From: CAMEON01 sp045577755
GTDB lineage: Bacteria > Bacillota > Clostridia > Oscillospirales > CAG-272
Assembly (NCBI GenBank): GCA_045577755.1
Contig: JAZNJA010000053.1
Coordinates: 1-21,632 of the forward strand
Length of the DNA: 21,632 nucleotides
Direction: 5' to 3'
The translations under genes and the position numbers were made by a program. Below are positions 20,287 through 21,632 of the stretch, one piece after another (positions within the stretch are counted from its first letter, which is position 1; each line of letters begins with the position of its first letter). The notes beneath the pieces were generated by a model that was not told where the DNA came from, ran no database searches, and saw only the letters and a list, made by a program, of their open reading frames with translations.

Positions 20287-21632
20287 TTACTTCTCCCAGC
20301 CCGTGAGCTGATCGCAATGGCGGAAGACCTGCTTGCCCCGGGTCTTCACTCCCTCAGCGGTGAGGGTCTTCAGGGATAGACAGCCCGAGAAGCAGGAATT
20401 GGGGAGGTGCTCCACCTCCTTGGGAAGGATCACGGTGACCAGGGAGCGGCAGTCCATGAAGGTCTGGACGCCCAGCTCCACGGTGCCGTCAGCGGTAGGG
20501 AAATCCACCTCTACCAGGCGGATACAGCCATGGAAGGCGTCGTCGCCAATGGCGGTCACGCCGGCGGGGATGGACATCTTGGACAGGGCCTCACAGCCGT
20601 AGAAGGCGCGGCGGCCGATGGTCTTGACCGTGGCGGGGAGGATGAATTCCCGCACCGAGGCGCACTCGAAGAAGGCGTTGGCGGGGATGGTCTCACAGCC
20701 CTCCAGGACCGTCACGGTGATGAGAGAGGCGGGGAGATAGCCCGCGGTGAAGGTGTGAGAGGAGGCGCCGAAGAGATAGCCCAGGTAGGCCGAGGACTGA
20801 GCGGGATGGAGGGCATCCCCCACCTCGATGGCTTCCTTTTCCTCCTCAGTCAGGGGGTAATCGTAGGTGCAGCCCCCCACGAAGGGGACGACGAGAGTCT
20901 CCAGCTTACCGCAGCCCTCCAGCATACCCGCGCCCATGTAGGTAACGGTAGCGGGAAGGGACAGACCGAGCAGGGCGCCACCGTTGGCAAAGGCTCGCGC
21001 CCCCACGCGAGTCAGGGCGGTATGAGCCAGAGGTATATAGGCAAGGGACTGGCAGCCGTAGAAGGCGAAATCGCCGATCTCGGTCAGGGTAGCGGGAAGG
21101 AACACGGTCTCCAGGCCGCGGCAGGCATAGAAGGCGTAGGCGGGGAGGCGGCCGTCCGCGTTCTGACCCTCGGAGGTACCCGCCGTCATCACCAGGGTAG
21201 ACAGGACGGGGGGAACGAAGGAGCCGTTGGCCTCGTGGGTCTCCGCGCCGAACAGGGCACCGAAGAAGGGCCGCTCGGGGCAGGTGACCACGGGAGTACG
21301 CAAGGTAGTCAGGCTCATGCAGCCCTCAAAGGCGGAGGCACCGATGACCCGCACACTGTCGGGCACCGAGACGGCCTTGAGGTTGCCCATGTCCTTGAAG
21401 GCCCCCTCGGCGATGGCGACCACAGACTTGTCCTCCACGGTATCGGGAATGACCAGCACCACCTCGCCTCCCGTATAGCCCGTGATGCGGACACCGTTCT
21501 CCATCACGTCGTAGGTGAAGTCGGCGGCGGGAGCGGGCTCGTTGGCCGTGAACAGGGTCTCCAGGGTCTCGGCGTAAGGGGCGGTATCGGTCACGATCCG
21601 ATCGTCGGTCAGGTCGGGGAGGATGACGGGGG
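20287..21632 (-). CDS. BspA-type leucine-rich repeat protein, N-terminus outside window
   Basis: A partial gene. The reading frame stays open to the right edge (PVILPDLTDDR precedes the GTG at 21592-21594), so the true start and any signal peptide lie outside; about 448 residues are visible. From about residue 45 of the visible part onward there are around a dozen LRR_5 repeats with the pattern AFxxCxxLxxxxLPxxVxxIGxxA (for example AFYGCQSL, AFFECASV, AFYGCEAL, AFHGCIRL, CFSGCLSL). Two inserts contain LFGAxxH followed by VPPVLSTLVMTAG or LPASLITVTVLEG, a module seen in firmicute LRR proteins. These proteins are usually surface-exposed and bind host or microbial ligands; no anchor is seen at the C-terminus, which ends in CDQLTGWEK. 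It lies 32 bp upstream of metY, an unexpected partner. Confidence 0.88.
   Translation of the reverse strand, partial: PVILPDLTDDRIVTDTAPYAETLETLFTANEPAPAADFTYDVMENGVRITGYTGGEVVLVIPDTVEDKSVVAIAEGAFKDMGNLKAVSVPDSVRVIGASAFEGCMSLTTLRTPVVTCPERPFFGALFGAETHEANGSFVPPVLSTLVMTAGTSEGQNADGRLPAYAFYACRGLETVFLPATLTEIGDFAFYGCQSLAYIPLAHTALTRVGARAFANGGALLGLSLPATVTYMGAGMLEGCGKLETLVVPFVGGCTYDYPLTEEEKEAIEVGDALHPAQSSAYLGYLFGASSHTFTAGYLPASLITVTVLEGCETIPANAFFECASVREFILPATVKTIGRRAFYGCEALSKMSIPAGVTAIGDDAFHGCIRLVEVDFPTADGTVELGVQTFMDCRSLVTVILPKEVEHLPNSCFSGCLSLKTLTAEGVKTRGKQVFRHCDQLTGWEK

Noticed and set aside
21592..21594. GTG as the start of the LRR protein
   Set aside because: The frame remains open to the window edge, no ribosome site precedes the GTG, and such proteins normally have an export signal.

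Overview
The window looks like chromosome from an uncultured, GC-rich gut Clostridia (Bacillota). The main reasons are strong AAAGGA-type ribosome binding sites, sigma-A type promoters, and a set of families typical of such genomes: DUF4259, DUF4830, DUF5722, CotH-like kinase lipoproteins, BspA-type leucine-rich repeats, and an MBL-fold/LamG lipoprotein. The intergenic hairpin repeats are also of the kind common in gut Firmicutes. I cannot name a genus. I saw no rRNA, tRNA, CRISPR array, transposase or prophage gene.

Layout, left to right. Bases 1-274 hold a REP-like inverted repeat, a consensus promoter pointing off the left edge, and a hairpin. A leftward block follows: a polar amino-acid ABC transporter (binding lipoprotein, permease, ATPase; 5222 to 2797), then glycogen phosphorylase (2704 to 275). 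Upstream on the same strand is a two-gene unit of a DUF4259 protein (8323 to 7397) and a large ADP-ribosylglycohydrolase-fold protein with a beta-rich C-terminal half (7383 to 5413). Bases 8324-8636 carry a second copy of the inverted repeat. A CotH-kinase lipoprotein (10580 to 8637) then diverges from a DUF5722 glycosidase-like TIM-barrel protein (10771 to 12258), and both promoters are readable between them.

Rightward genes follow. After DUF5722 comes an ordered array of small hairpins joined by ATATCGA linkers (12277-12514). Next are a membrane-anchored DUF4830 protein, a zinc-dependent phospholipase C family protein, and an MBL-fold/LamG lipoprotein that ends at a clear intrinsic terminator (16016-16051). 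The rest is leftward: a sigma-70 family factor with an unusually long C-terminal extension, metA (homoserine O-acetyltransferase by its Glu111), a three-hairpin repeat, metY (O-acetylhomoserine sulfhydrylase), and the C-terminal part of a BspA-type leucine-rich repeat protein cut by the right edge.

Functionally, metA and metY form a matched acetyl-type route from homoserine to homocysteine. The ABC genes form a complete importer. Several products are predicted to be surface lipoproteins or exported proteins. The most unusual items are the ATATCGA hairpin array, the sigma factor with its extra domains and a possible self-recognised promoter, the DUF4259/ADP-ribosylglycohydrolase pair, and the two REP-like doublets. 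Long open frames antisense to nearly every gene are codon-bias shadows and are not annotated.
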